Of a stretch of DNA of 43,780 nucleotides, positions 31,501 to 41,660 are shown piece after piece. The stretch comes from Paulinella micropora. Its lineage: Eukaryota > Cercozoa > Imbricatea > Euglyphida. The position numbers were made by a program, and so were the translations under genes. A model generated the notes under the pieces. The model worked only from the letters and a program-made list of their open reading frames with translations, ran no database searches and was not told where the DNA came from. The number at the start of each line of letters is the position of its first letter. Within the stretch, counting starts at the first letter, position 1. Where the stretch lies: NCBI GenBank assembly GCA_009731375.1, contig BJOX01000322.1, forward strand, positions 532,068-575,847, read 5' to 3'.

Positions 31501-33517
31501 GGGCCTTCACGGTCGCTATGCGTCACAGCCGGACAAATGGACCCTTTGGGTACCGGAGAGTCTGAGACGATTTATATTTGTCGCAGCCCACAATTGCCCA
31601 CTTTTGGCGCATCCGGGTCGACAACGAACTCATATGTTCGTAGCGAGGCGATTCTGGTGGAAGAAGATGAAGGAGGAGATAGATCAGGCGGTGGATGCAT
31701 GCATCCCGTGCAAGATAAACAAAACACCACTGAAGGCAAATTTCGGCCTGATTGGCGAATTTCCTCTTCATGCGGGGATGTTTGAGTTTATACACATTGA
31801 TCATGTGGGACCTTTCCCAGAATCGAAGGATGGTTACAAATACCTCCTTACGGCTATTGACAGAGCCACCAACTATGTGTGGATCATCCCTGTCAAAGAC
31901 GTTACCGGCAAGACGACGGCCGAGGCGCTGATCGATAGGATCATCTCACAGATCGGAGTACCAAGAAAGATATGTTCTGATCGAGGCTCGGACTTTAATA
32001 ACGAGGTCATCGACAAACTATCTAAGTATTACGGGATGAAATGGCAATATGTTACTGCCTATAACCCGCGAGCAAATGGGAAAATCGAGCGGGTACACAG
32101 ACCCCTCAAAGCCTCGCTAAAGATGTATTGCACGAAGAAGGAGAATCAAAGAGCATGGGTCGAGGCAGCACCATCATTTGCGTTTGCAATGAACTGTCTA
32201 CCCTCTACGGCGTTAGGAGGCTCGAAGAGCTCAATCTCGCCATATCAGTTAGTATATGGGCGTGAGCCTGATATCCCGACTTCGCTCCTTCACCCAAAAG
32301 ACACTTGGGCGGATGCGGATGAGTTGTTTGGGATGAGACTTAGAGTGAAGATGGAGGCGGAACAAATAGTCAGGGCGCATAGAGAGGCGGAGCGCCGAAA
32401 GACTGATGCTGAAGGGGTGCGACAAGCGCACTTGGATCAGATCAAGTTCCAGGTCGGGGATATTGTACTATTGTACCATCCTCAAGTCCCGAAGGGAGTC
32501 AGCTCTAAGCTGTTCACTCACTGGAAAGGACCTTATCAGATTATGGAACAGACGGGACCTCTGAATTACAAGATCAGGGGTAGAGGGAAGGTGCAAATTG
32601 TGAATGTAAGAAGGCTGATTAAGTATGATCCCTTCTTACTGGAAGATGAATCCGTTGAGGAGGCGTTAAAACGGATGAAGGATGATTTCAAAGAGGTGCC
32701 GCCCATCCACAAGGAGGCTGGCATAGACCAAGACGATGCTTATCGGGCACCGATAGCTGAGAAGGAGGAGAGTGAGGTGGACAGCAAGGAGAAGACTGAC
32801 CGCATAAGCGCGGTGGGGACTCAGTCCAAGTCTCCGCGAGAGCATAGCGGAAAGAAGGAGAAGATCACAGAGGCGCAGCTAAGGAGAGCGCGGAATGATC
32901 TTATCAACGACCAACCGAGGAAGGCGATGAGGTCGATGAGATCAAAGGACGTCCACCAGGAGGAGGAGGGGACGGACACTGACCCAAACGCGGGCAACGT
33001 TGAGATTGTCCATGAGCGATGGAAGGAAGGCGATGCGATAGCAACCATCGCATGGGTGAAAAATGTTTTCTATCTGATGAGACCAGCGGAACAACATGTC
33101 GCTGATGACACTCTCTCAGACTTATACTTGATGCGGGTCGTGGCGGTCCCACGACAGATGCGTGTCACACGGACACTCAAAATATCATCAGCCGCAAAGA
33201 TAGTACAACCGATACTCCAGTTCTGGAGAAGTATGGACCCGGTTGAGGATCCAAAGGCAAGACATTATCTGCCAGTATATAAAGACGCAAAAAGTCTCGA
33301 GACATGGGATGATACAATTACTCCCAGAGACAAGGATTACACTGCGTGGACCATTCAGACACTGCCAAGAGGAGTGCTTGATGTCCCTTTTGAATTATCG
33401 TTGGGCGGAATCCCTAATAAGATCTGGGACATTCTCGAACAGTCAAAGTTCGATCTGACTTTTGTTGGTGGTCCTCCACCAGGCAAAGAAATCCGCGCCA
33501 GACGACGAAGGCAGTGA
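28547..33517 (+). CDS. pol: Retrotransposon Pol: RT, RNase H, integrase and C-terminal domain
   Basis: Open from the codon after TAA 28544; the first ATG is 28649 (1622 aa from there). Residue numbers count from that ATG. RT: LTVNYARVNKV, VLPMGLKQAPGLF and YIDD at 511-514. RNase H: DTDAS with Asp at 663/665, Glu in QREALAVVW, TDHHNLLWL, ADSLSRL. Integrase: HHCC finger (HNCPLLAHPG ... CIPC), then D1051, D1111, E1147 with the D-x35-E spacing and a GDIVLLY/GPYQIM C-terminal segment. After a charged linker, about 150 residues (KNVFYLMRPAEQHVADDTL to FDLTFVGG) form a further conserved domain that I cannot name; it is not an obvious chromodomain. All catalytic residues are intact, so the enzyme set looks functional. 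Confidence 0.95.
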   Translation, partial: YYGVKRGEENDIDPFNATDSYEAYELSLATDHKKMAIAHEALEVYVHPHVVRPDELSWTDNWESQVCTVTVPTCHWDKKSIDDLIEKRKEEIICVAQRSPSLARFAEGVGTDVHITNGYCFHAKVGEEKREAFVPRRTGRIPDTPPETIKSFITDFWGDEPTWPRSLSEVKKCLRTLFENNKPYTIILPYNEKAIWAQEIRDRLIDHPIPVPSRKQQLVVACRMGTREQSSAYKRKLRDLDKLKLIPQAFTCFDGFYTRKAPLQYARLIDMLVELGKDDEPDTVTYEKTGLDDVSEEDLGLEEDREPLKQHKQMSDEDFQEAARKILEEGVGTEKEKELLKAKLEANKEIFDPPHAGGVKPEDFTAVIYKIPGAEPSPAPRRANLSIHEAKIAEELARQLLNEDFIERSTSPIVSQPRIVPKPGGEWRLTVNYARVNKVLEEERNPLPTLEEGRRVLRNAKFYSVIDLKNGFWQIPLEEKSRWLTAFVVGMEIYQWKVLPMGLKQAPGLFQKAMQKMLSSQYDDLSDGGFMRRRGQKAGEYAFCYIDDIIVYSNTMEEHIDHLSDIFRRIGAFGLKCNLKKCQLAKTSVTYLGYEISHNRVSISKEKREEIMNRPIPKNRTELHSFLAMAQYYSQFIPDWGATRAKVEKMIDFGDFEKWDEEALQAFHALKDLIYKDPKDGGLVLTMPDFTKQFVVDTDASKFAIGAVLQQEDEEKKLRPIMFISRKLCAAERNYCTRQREALAVVWALKRLREYLWGGPQFTVRTDHHNLLWLMNHEQTGRLARWQAFLSCFDFTMVHLPGKRNVVADSLSRLEFNSEVSALVSTVEMEDLSTDKVYEVSHIEAMEMASGVRYDRTGLRYSPQGPDHGICCELHTQEDAEWSYEVYENAKANIREEEETQEVYAEPPQERRSDLDDDPERIGVRLEDGTIHIASPTAWRQQQAQDPEFKELIQLYQNPDELRMTKAIKDQMKEMGWRDGLLWYKGLHGRYASQPDKWTLWVPESLRRFIFVAAHNCPLLAHPGRQRTHMFVARRFWWKKMKEEIDQAVDACIPCKINKTPLKANFGLIGEFPLHAGMFEFIHIDHVGPFPESKDGYKYLLTAIDRATNYVWIIPVKDVTGKTTAEALIDRIISQIGVPRKICSDRGSDFNNEVIDKLSKYYGMKWQYVTAYNPRANGKIERVHRPLKASLKMYCTKKENQRAWVEAAPSFAFAMNCLPSTALGGSKSSISPYQLVYGREPDIPTSLLHPKDTWADADELFGMRLRVKMEAEQIVRAHREAERRKTDAEGVRQAHLDQIKFQVGDIVLLYHPQVPKGVSSKLFTHWKGPYQIMEQTGPLNYKIRGRGKVQIVNVRRLIKYDPFLLEDESVEEALKRMKDDFKEVPPIHKEAGIDQDDAYRAPIAEKEESEVDSKEKTDRISAVGTQSKSPREHSGKKEKITEAQLRRARNDLINDQPRKAMRSMRSKDVHQEEEGTDTDPNAGNVEIVHERWKEGDAIATIAWVKNVFYLMRPAEQHVADDTLSDLYLMRVVAVPRQMRVTRTLKISSAAKIVQPILQFWRSMDPVEDPKARHYLPVYKDAKSLETWDDTITPRDKDYTAWTIQTLPRGVLDVPFELSLGGIPNKIWDILEQSKFDLTFVGGPPPGKEIRARRRRQ

Positions 33518-34347
33518 CAAAGAAACTATTTTTCTTTATGCGTCTCAAATAAACTGATTGATTGCCCACGGCGTATCATGATTTGATCATGCATCATCAG
33601 TTATCAATATGAATATTAAAAAGACTCAGTGATATAACTTGGCATTCGATCGCAACATACGAGTGCGAAAGGTCGATCGACGATGATACTACACCGTATA
33701 CGGGGATCGCTAGTGTATTGAGCGATGGTGTTCCCGGGTATGACCCTTTCCAAGTCCTGGGATGATGTTCTCGAAAATGAAATGTTCTCTGAAACTTTCA
33801 TTAAATTATTTTTTACGATAGATTATATACTGTCGTACCTGAGCACGGTCAATCTCTACTTGTGTCGGTATATCGCAGGGTCGGGTACATACACCTCGAC
33901 TTCGGATATAGCTATTAGGACTGGCCCCCTAATACTATATCATAGGATATCCGCCTTATACAAGGGTATGTCATTAAAAAAGACAATGTACTTACGATCT
34001 CCCTGTGAATAATAATAATAATAATGATAATGATAAGAAGAAGAAGGAGATCAAAGGGGGAATCGTACTACAGCACCACGTTGCTTGTATTTTTTTATTA
34101 ATTGTACGTTTGTTCTTGACATACTGCGAAAAAAAAAAAGAAAAAAAAAGAAATTGAGGGGAAGGAGTTCAAAACTTACAAGAAAGGCTAGAGAATCCGC
34201 TTTGACGTGCCGTATGAGGATATATTTATCGTCTTTTAGCGTCTATCCGTGGGTCGATGCGCTGTGTGGCATGACTCCATAGCGCATACTATTTGCAGAA
34301 AGAAATCAGAAGGTGTATGACGAAAATGCTATTTCCGTCATAAAATC
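33518..34347 (+). other. Retrotransposon 3' untranslated region
   Basis: About 830 nt between the pol stop and the polypurine tract, with AT-rich stretches, (AATG/AAT)n near 34010-34040 and A-runs near 34129-34150. A 95-codon open frame (33725-34012) has no motif and is not called. Confidence 0.6.
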
Positions 34348-34359
34348 GGGAGGGGGTAC
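34348..34359 (+). promoter_or_regulatory. Polypurine tract
   Basis: GGGAGGGGG followed by TAC and then the right LTR. This is the expected primer site for plus-strand DNA synthesis. Confidence 0.85.
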
Positions 34360-34596
34360 TGTAGGCATCACCCCCCGGATAGCCGGTAAAAAATACCTTT
34401 TCCTGGTGACAGGTGCACCAGCTTGTTTTTCAGTATTATTTGTCCGGATTGGACCTGATGCCATTTTATTCCTGGTCTGTTGCCGTTTTCCTTTTTGGCT
34501 TCACTGAGCTAATACAACGAGACATCATTCTCATTCTTGAGGACTGTGTTTGGTTGTATTACCGACTTTTTACGAGCTATCGTTGGGGGCATTACA
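34360..34596 (+). repeat. Right (3') LTR
   Basis: 237 bp, 236 identical to the left LTR. Followed by target-site copy GTTT. Confidence 0.95.
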
Positions 34597-34600
34597 GTTT

Positions 34601-36030
34601 TGCATTAAAAAAATATTATGCGCAAAGTTTGATCATAATTCACCATAATTTGGTCCGGACTAATATCGACGCTGAGCTTTCTGAATCTGCACCCCTTTTG
34701 AAAAAAGGAGCAGTACTTCAGAAGCCTTAGTCACAAGTTTCCTGGGTTTTGGTGTTTTTGACACCATTTTTAGAAATAAATCCCAGGAACTCAATCATTT
34801 TTTGTGGTGTCTGTCGGGCCGGCCGGTCTAGGAAAAGATGTCAGAGGAAATGGTTCCCTGAGTGCATCAGCTATCTTTTACCACAAAGCATGTTAAACTG
34901 AGCTATCCCGGCAAGTATATACATAGTAACCTTGAGTGTTCTTGATTACTCGTAGAAAATATTTCTTGATAATTTTACTTGTAGGCTACAAACCAGCTAG
35001 GAGAAAAGCACCTATTTTTTTTTGTCGAAACACTAAAATCTCAAATTTCGTACGGCCTGAGTATTATTTCTTGCAAAGATGAATAGGTAAATCGTTTTTT
35101 ACTATCATTGAACGTATTTTTCCAACTTTATGTTATTTGTAAATGTCTGTGGAAAGAAAAAACTCAAAATCACAAAACCAGCATTTTTCTGGTTTTGGGG
35201 ACATATACATCTTAGTATTCATCCGTTTTAAGAATTTTAAGTATTGGAATCGTCTTTCACAACCATAAAGTAAAGCTCCACCAAAGGATTTTTGTTCATT
35301 TTGCCTAGAAGCTACAAGCCAAAAAGTGTGTTTTCACAGCTTCACGTGTCTGACCTACATATGCCTGTACATTTTTTCCTAGACCTTTCTCCTACAGTTT
35401 TTTTAGTGTAATCATGTCTCACTGACATATAATTACGATAGATACAAAAATATTGAAATGCAAAAACAGATTCTTTAATTATAATCGTGGTTGCAAACCA
35501 TTTTTTCACCACATGGAATCAGCAAAAAAATCTCTGCCCGACCTGTCTTTTTGATAAGTTTCCAAAAAATTTTCCACAAGAAATAATGACTTTTTTACAA
35601 CTTCAAATGCTTCGTTTGTCAAAACTACTAAAGATAATTTAAAATCAATTGCAGATTATGAATCAGGATGATCTGAAGAATTTAACAGTATATGTTTATT
35701 ATTTTTCAACCTGCCACGCACTTAACTTTTTTTATGTTATAAAAAACATATGCGGCGGGCCGCGAGCCGGGGCCGGCCCGGCCGCATCATTTACAATTTT
35801 GGAGAGGCTCTGAGTTCACCATTGGACAATTAATTAGATCCCTCCTCCTCAGTTATGTCCGTATTGCTATTTTATACGTTAGCAGCCCCTAATCGTCACG
35901 GTTAGTAATATTATTAGTTATTAATACATTCAATTAAAGTACTCTTTCTGGTACTGGTGGCACCAGCTTTTTTTACCATTACCCTTATTACCCATATCAG
36001 GCCGTTTCGTGTGTCAATTTTCCAGAGACC
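34601..36030. other. AT-rich intergenic DNA with two GC-rich islets
   Basis: No supported gene on either strand. GC-only clusters at about 34814-34828 (CGGGCCGGCCGG) and 35749-35787 (GGGGCCGGCCCGGCCGCAT) stand out in otherwise AT-rich sequence. A perfect 8-bp hairpin (AAAACCAG...CTGGTTTT) lies at about 35176-35198. Confidence 0.55.
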
Positions 36031-37101
36031 TTTTGTGTGACGTCGGCAGTTAGACTGGGAATTGTTTCAGTATTGTTAAATTTCTGTTTCGTGGAAGTCG
36101 CAAGCCGGTCACGTAGTAGGAGGGGGACGCCCCGAGTGCAGGTTTATCTTCAAGAAGCAGTTACGAAGGTTTTTCCCATTGGGTTATGGGCATTGAAGCG
36201 TCACTGCGTTAACGGATCGCAGCAGAAGACCTTCGTGCAAGGGGTGTGGGGTCTACCTGAAGTGACCCCTTTAAGGAACGCGCGCATTTCGAATTGCCTG
36301 TGCCACAGCTGATCACTGTGGCCACTGCTCACGCTCTACTCTGCTGGTGTGCAGCTGGAGGGCAAGAGGGACAAGACAGACCGACAGAGGGTTGCTCCGA
36401 ATTGCTCAAGTGTAGCGAGAGGGGTTTGTGCCTCTAAAAGGTTATTGTTCTTGTCTCAGGGGGCTGTGTTGAACGTGTTTGTTTCCTTTGTTAAAAGGGC
36501 ACACGGACACACTGTTTGTTGTGCTGTCCCTTGCCGACCCTTGGGCGGAAGGAGGGGTGCTGAACGTGTTTGTTTCATTACTCAGAAGGACACACGGGCA
36601 CTCTAGATTACTCTAGATTCTCGATTGCAGTCTGTACGTGGCAAGCCTGTACAACGTGTTTGGAGAGCCGTGAGTGTAAAGCACAAGGTGTACGGTGACT
36701 GTTTAGGTGGTTGTACACAAACAACTACAAATCTCTGTGGGTTGACAAACTGACTTTGCAGATAGTAGGTGGAAGGCTATCGTAGGTGCTAGCTGAGGTA
36801 GCCTCTATGCAGTCTGAGCAATAGAGTCAGTGGTAGCACGCGTAATTGAAGAGAGAGAAAGTAAAGGGACAAGCAAACACTATTCTGAGTAGTGTGTGTG
36901 TGAGAGAGTCTGCTTGTAGCCTCTGTAGTGTTCTCTCTGTGTGGGAGTGTGTGTGGTTGCTTGCCTGTATCTGTGCCATCAGAACAGAGTGAGCATAGCG
37001 TGACCCTAACTCTATCTAGCAAGTAGAGAGCATAGCTGTGTGCTGTGTGTGGGAGTGTTTAAGGTGAATGTGTGTCTGTTCGAGACCGACGGTAGTTTGA
37101 A
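36031..37101. other. Region upstream of the Gag-like remnant; probable leader
   Basis: GC-balanced. Short direct repeats include GAACGTGTTTGTTTC at about 36471 and 36562, each followed by AAGG(G/A)CACACGG. No convincing ORF. It may hold the LTR/leader of the element at 37102-40722, but no matching 3' copy was seen in the window. Confidence 0.4.
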
Positions 37102-40100
37102 ATGGCTACGAGTAAGACAGACAATAAGATTACCTTCACGGGCAAAGAAGCATGGATTCTACTACATAGACAGGTAGTTCAAATCTGTAATGCAAAGGCG
37201 CCTAAGGAAGTGCTACAGGGTGCCGACTCCACCGTGAAAACGTACTAGGAATACAGCTTAAGGGTAGCGAGGTGCCTTTCTTCATACTAGCTTGGGAAGA
37301 GGTAGCTGAGTGGAACGATTGGGTCGACTTGGACGAGGAAGTAGTGAAGGAATACTTTGAGGGCAAAACCAAGGGTTCTACTCGCCTGTGGCCTATGCCA
37401 AACCCCAAACCGGATGCTTCAAATCTTGATGAGGCGTTAGGGGTAGAGGGAGGGCAGAAAACACCAATTAAGCTTTACAAACCGGTATTTAGCAGTCCGA
37501 AGGAGAAACAAGCCACTGAGACTGAAGAAGAAAAGGAGGAGGAGGTAGATGAAGGCTGGAACACTCCTGACTCTACTCTAGTGGGTATGCTAGCACTGAC
37601 AAACCTAGGCTGTCAACTGGCAAGGGCTCAGACTTAGAGGGCGACAGCAAGAGTGGGGCCTCCCGAGGACAGACGGCCCCCTCTAAGGTCAAAACCCCAA
37701 TAGGGGTGCTGATCGTGCTGGAGCACTGACACGACAGGTGATGGCCTATGACGCTAGTATACTTGCTGAGATGAGCAAACAAAACGAGAGAGTGTTCAAC
37801 ATCATTTATGATATGCTCGGTGGTGAGGCTAAAAGCCTAGTGTGTGACTTGGCTGATCCGGAACGGCTGACCTTTAGTCAAAACCCAAAAGAACTGTGGG
37901 ACAGGTTGCTAGCCCGGTACAAGAAAGCTGACCCCGCTGACGTTCAGGATAAGGTGAAGGAGCTGAATGGCTTTCTCTTTATTAGTACGTTGGTCAGTGT
38001 GTTGACTTGAACGCTAGGCGAGACTGGTTGGCCGACTATGGTCAAGCCCCAACCGACGACCGGGTGCAACAAATAGTGAAGGACACGTTAGTGGGTCCAA
38101 AGCAATCTGACTCTAGGGTGAAGAAAGCCTGGCAGGTATGGGTTGAAATGGCCGAACTGAACCGCAAGCAGTTTAAGTGGGACTTCGCCTCATGGTGGAA
38201 GTTCGTGCAGGATCGTGCCCTTGAACTAGACAAGAAGTTTGACCGGGCCAAAGTGACTAGTTCCACTGAGAAAGGTTTGGCAGTTCGCAAGGCCGGAAAA
38301 GGAAAGCCCAAGGACGAATGCTGGCTCTTCAGTAAAGAAGGCAAATGCACTCGTGGGGCCTCATGCCGCTACCTCCATGTTGTAGGAAAGGTGAGAGGAG
38401 TGTGCTTCCTGTGGGACAAGCAGGGGGAGTGTAGGTGGGCAGAAAAATGTAGGTTTGAGCACGACCCAGCCAAAGCCAAGAAGACCCCTCCCAAAATGGC
38501 AGACACCCCCAAGGGTGAGAAAAGCAAGAAGAGTGAAAAGAGCAAGGGCCCAAGTGCTTTAATTGCTTCGAAAAGGGGCACATCACCGGTAAATACAACA
38601 AGAAGTGCCGGTTGTGCGGGGACAAACACAAGTTGAGCAAGTGCCCGGACAAAGGCCGGAAGGAGAAGGGCGAGGCAGCAAAGGGCTCTGAAGGGGGCAG
38701 TGATAGCGACGACTCCGAGGATGAGGAGCCGGGCGTAGCCTTAGCCCAGATGGTAAAGTTCCTAACCGGCAAGTCGAAAGACAAGGCCCTCATAGCTAAA
38801 CCCGAGGGGTGCGAACCTTCCCGAATCGATCATACCACCGGAGGACGAGAACAGTCTTGAAATCTTGCTTGAGGACGACGTGCGACGCCGACATAGATAA
38901 GATGAACGAGGGTCGGTGCCATGGAGTAGCGGAAGGAAAGCGCCGGTGCGTAGCCAGTTTGAAGGACCTTGAGTCTCATTCAACAGCATGAGGATTAAGG
39001 CAGCTACCCTCATAGATAGCAACTATTGCGTTGAGCATCAGTACCAGCGAGCCAAGCAAGAGAGGGACAATGCCTTGCGTCTTTGGGCAGCCGACATGGC
39101 TCGAAGGGATCATCTACCTCTAATGTGCGAGATGGGAGAGCGAGGGTTAGAAGCCCAGATCAAAAGTGGGAGTCATCCCCTGATGGTTGAGGCCATAGTG
39201 CGACACGAAGCTGCGAAGCGGGGCATCCCGTGGAACCGGTCCCTCTTGCCCATCATCCACTATGCGAAGCCCCGTGAACCCGGACGGTTTACCGAGTGGA
39301 TCATTAACCGTCAACCTGTAACGTGGGAGGCGTCCGGTGTACCCTCACGGCGGAAGGTGTACTGCCAACATGAACCCCAGGCCGGTGCCCAAGCGAAGCA
39401 CACGTACTTCCGAGGTGGGGTATCCCCCTCTCGTGGGGGAGATGGGGGCCAGTAGCGTCGGTGCCTGTACGCGCACAAGAGTCGAAGGGTACTCCACCCC
39501 GTCCGGTAGTACCCGACCCCCGTGGAGAGAGTAAGGGTAGATCTAGAGGGGTGAGCGGGCCGTCAGCGGTACCTGCCCCGACGGTTGAGATTCGTTCAAA
39601 GGCCGAGCCGGCTGAGGCTGGTAGTGGTATCATGAGCCAAAACATGAAATCTTTACTCAAAGCAAAAAGGGAGAAAGTACAAGGGGTGAGGCCCGGCCCG
39701 GAGGACTACCAACCCGATGGTTTGGCGGACGTGGAAGATGAGCCTCCGGAGCTGCAGTCCGATGCCGATCCTTCCTCTGAATCCGACGGGGAGGAGGAGC
39801 GTGAAGGTGAAGAGTCCCCAGCTAGAGACCGGACGGGGTTCGAGCTCCGGCAAGGGTACCGTCCCCCATAGGTCCCGACCCTAGTGCTGAGGCAGACCCC
39901 GGTGGTGGTGATGCGACCGCCGGGACCGATAGCAATCCGGTGACTATGCCCTCCACCAGCCCAAGCAATAGGCGTAGGTCAGTGGGTGCTCGTGCGTTTG
40001 GCTTCCTTGAGACGGTCCGAGCCTCCGTGAGTGGGATGCCCTGGTTTGCGTCCCATGCTAAGACGGTACCCCCCGCCGACCGAAAGGTGACTTCCCTGTT

Positions 40101-40722
40101 GCCCCCCTACTACTAGTACCGGTCCGTCTACGGCCCCCTCAACCTTAGCTGAGCCCGGTAGTCCTACCCGACTAGGTACCGGAGAGCGAGAGAGTCGACT
40201 CCGAGCCGTGGCCGAGCAACAAGAGAAGATGCGCAGGTTGCATCGTCCGGCGTTGAGCGGTGAGGAAGAAAAAGATGAAGCAGACTTCCGGAATATGCGG
40301 GGTGAATGGACTAGGCTGTTGTACGACTGGGCGCAGGGCAGTGAGTATCCCATGAACAAGCCTAGGTGGCCGAGACATTGGGCCGTAGAAGGAGCAGCAG
40401 CCAACAGTGCCGCCGTGTTTCAACCTCGTACTAAGCCGTTCCGGGTCCGAGAAAGGGTGGTGGACGGTGAGAGCGTACTAGAGAAGGAATACGCACGCTT
40501 GCCGGAAGCAGAGGGAGAAGCTGGCTCGTTGACGACCTAGTGCGTTTCATGGCCGAACGCGGATGGATGGCTAAAGGTATCCGGCTAGCGGAACAGGCCC
40601 TACTAGGACGGAGTGTGGACAAAGATCCCATGTTCGATTCGGGAGCTAACCCCAGGTTTGGCATTAATGAGGTCACCCGAACCAGATCCTACTACCGGTG
40701 TGGTAACGCAGCGGCCGCTTGA
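37102..40722 (+). pseudogene. Degenerate retroelement Gag-like polyprotein with CCCH fingers and zinc knuckles
   Basis: Protein-like sequence runs through all three frames, switching near 37245 (TAG), 37640, 37990, 38555, 38850, 39350, 39860 and 40530. Recognisable parts: ITFTGKEAWILLHRQ at the start; a Copia-Gag-like capsid stretch (KELWDRLLARYKKADP, then LNARRDWLADYG); two tandem C-x8-C-x5-C-x3-H fingers (CWLFSKEGKC..CRYLH and CFLWDKQGEC..CRFEH, about 38320-38462); then, after a frameshift, zinc-knuckle-like CFNCFEKGH and CRLCGDKH..C (38550-38642). Later segments are Glu/Pro-rich, with a KDPMFDSGANPRF stretch (about 40622-40660) reminiscent of an aspartic-protease DSGA. No RT or integrase is seen. 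Either a decayed element or assembly indels in a long ORF. Confidence 0.7.
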
Positions 40723-40931
40723 CACTCTGCCACGTATATATGGTTTTGTTTTATTGATGACCAGCCTGGGGTAGGAGGTGAGTGGCCGAATGGCAGACCT
40801 AAACGTGTGGCAAAGGTGAAGCCTGAACCTACGAAGCCTGAACCTACTCCGCCCAACCAGTTCAAGAAATTCTGCTCTCGATATTATCTCTGATAGCTAT
40901 GGTCTTTCCAATTTATTTTGATTTGTTTCAG

Positions 40932-41660
40932 GCTAGCAAGAAGCCGGCCAGTAAGACCAGTACCAGTAAGGCAGCGGCTGGTAGTACTACTAAGGGGTCA
41001 CGCAAGAGCAAGAAAGGGCCCAAAAGGTCTAAAGTACCTGAGTTGCCTCTTGAGGATGATGGTAGTGAGGAACACAAGCCTGAGGATGACAGTGAGCCCG
41101 ATGATTCCAAGCCCAATGATGATGATGGACCCACGCCTGTCCATAAGGAACCACCGCTGACATTGGCATCGATCACGGGTATTGTTGATGCCATGTTGAA
41201 ACAGCGTCAGCCAGTGACTAGCAACCCGAACGGTAATCATTCCGCTGGACCAGCCGCAAATGTCTCTTCCGCACCCGCCACAATCATCTCCCCCGTTGAT
41301 CCATCTGCGAATCAGGCTGAAACAGAGTCTGAAAAAAAAAAGCTGCAAGCTCAAGCAAGTAAGTTACAAGAGGAAATACCAGTCCTTAAGCAGCAGCTTG
41401 CACATGCTCAACAAGCATCCAAGCCAGTCGTTGCAAATGTTTTGCGTACAGGTGCGCAATTGCTTGAGGATGCAGATGAAAATGTCAGCAACAATAATGT
41501 CTTCACCCACTATTCAAAATCACTCAGTCTGCCACGCACACCAAGTAATGCACGCCGTGAAGGAGAGCTGTGGGATTACCACCTTCTTGTCGAGCAGCAA
41601 ATGCTCGCCCAGCAACATAAGTTTGCTAGGGATACCATGCTGAAACGAATGTTTTATTAG
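40932..41660 (+). CDS. Hypothetical acidic/coiled-coil protein exon
   Basis: Open from the TTTGTTTCAG acceptor at 40931 to TAG 41658-41660 (242 codons). An ATG at 40899 is in the same frame, so an unspliced start is also possible. The N-terminal part is Lys/Ser/Thr-rich (ASKKPASKTSTSKAAAGS), followed by an acidic block (EDDSEPDDSKPNDDD), a Pro/Ala linker, a heptad-like helix (LQAQASKLQEEIPVLKQQLA), and a C-terminal helical region (REGELWDYHLLVEQQM). I do not recognise the family. The flanking 3' DNA is abruptly AT-rich. It could be a captured gene within a DNA element or the last exon of a host gene. Confidence 0.5.
   Translation, partial: ASKKPASKTSTSKAAAGSTTKGSRKSKKGPKRSKVPELPLEDDGSEEHKPEDDSEPDDSKPNDDDGPTPVHKEPPLTLASITGIVDAMLKQRQPVTSNPNGNHSAGPAANVSSAPATIISPVDPSANQAETESEKKKLQAQASKLQEEIPVLKQQLAHAQQASKPVVANVLRTGAQLLEDADENVSNNNVFTHYSKSLSLPRTPSNARREGELWDYHLLVEQQMLAQQHKFARDTMLKRMFY

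Larger units (their letters stand above)
23981..34596 (+). mobile_element. Complete Ty3/gypsy-type LTR retrotransposon (about 10.6 kb)
   Basis: Bounded by 237-bp direct repeats (23981-24217 and 34360-34596) with TGTA...TACA ends, one mismatch, and a 4-bp target duplication GTTT (23977-23980 and 34597-34600). A primer-binding site lies 2 nt after the left LTR and a polypurine tract lies just before the right LTR. The domain order gag, protease, RT, RNase H, integrase is gypsy-type. The three coding blocks share one frame with only two in-frame stops (TGA at 27695, TAA at 28544). Near-identical LTRs mean a recent insertion. It landed about 770 bp downstream of the MYND gene stop, on the same strand. 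Confidence 0.95.

Noticed and set aside
33725-34012. Env-like or accessory ORF in the retrotransposon 3' region
   Set aside because: 95 codons, one weak hydrophobic stretch, and no signal peptide or homology pattern. Most likely 3' UTR.
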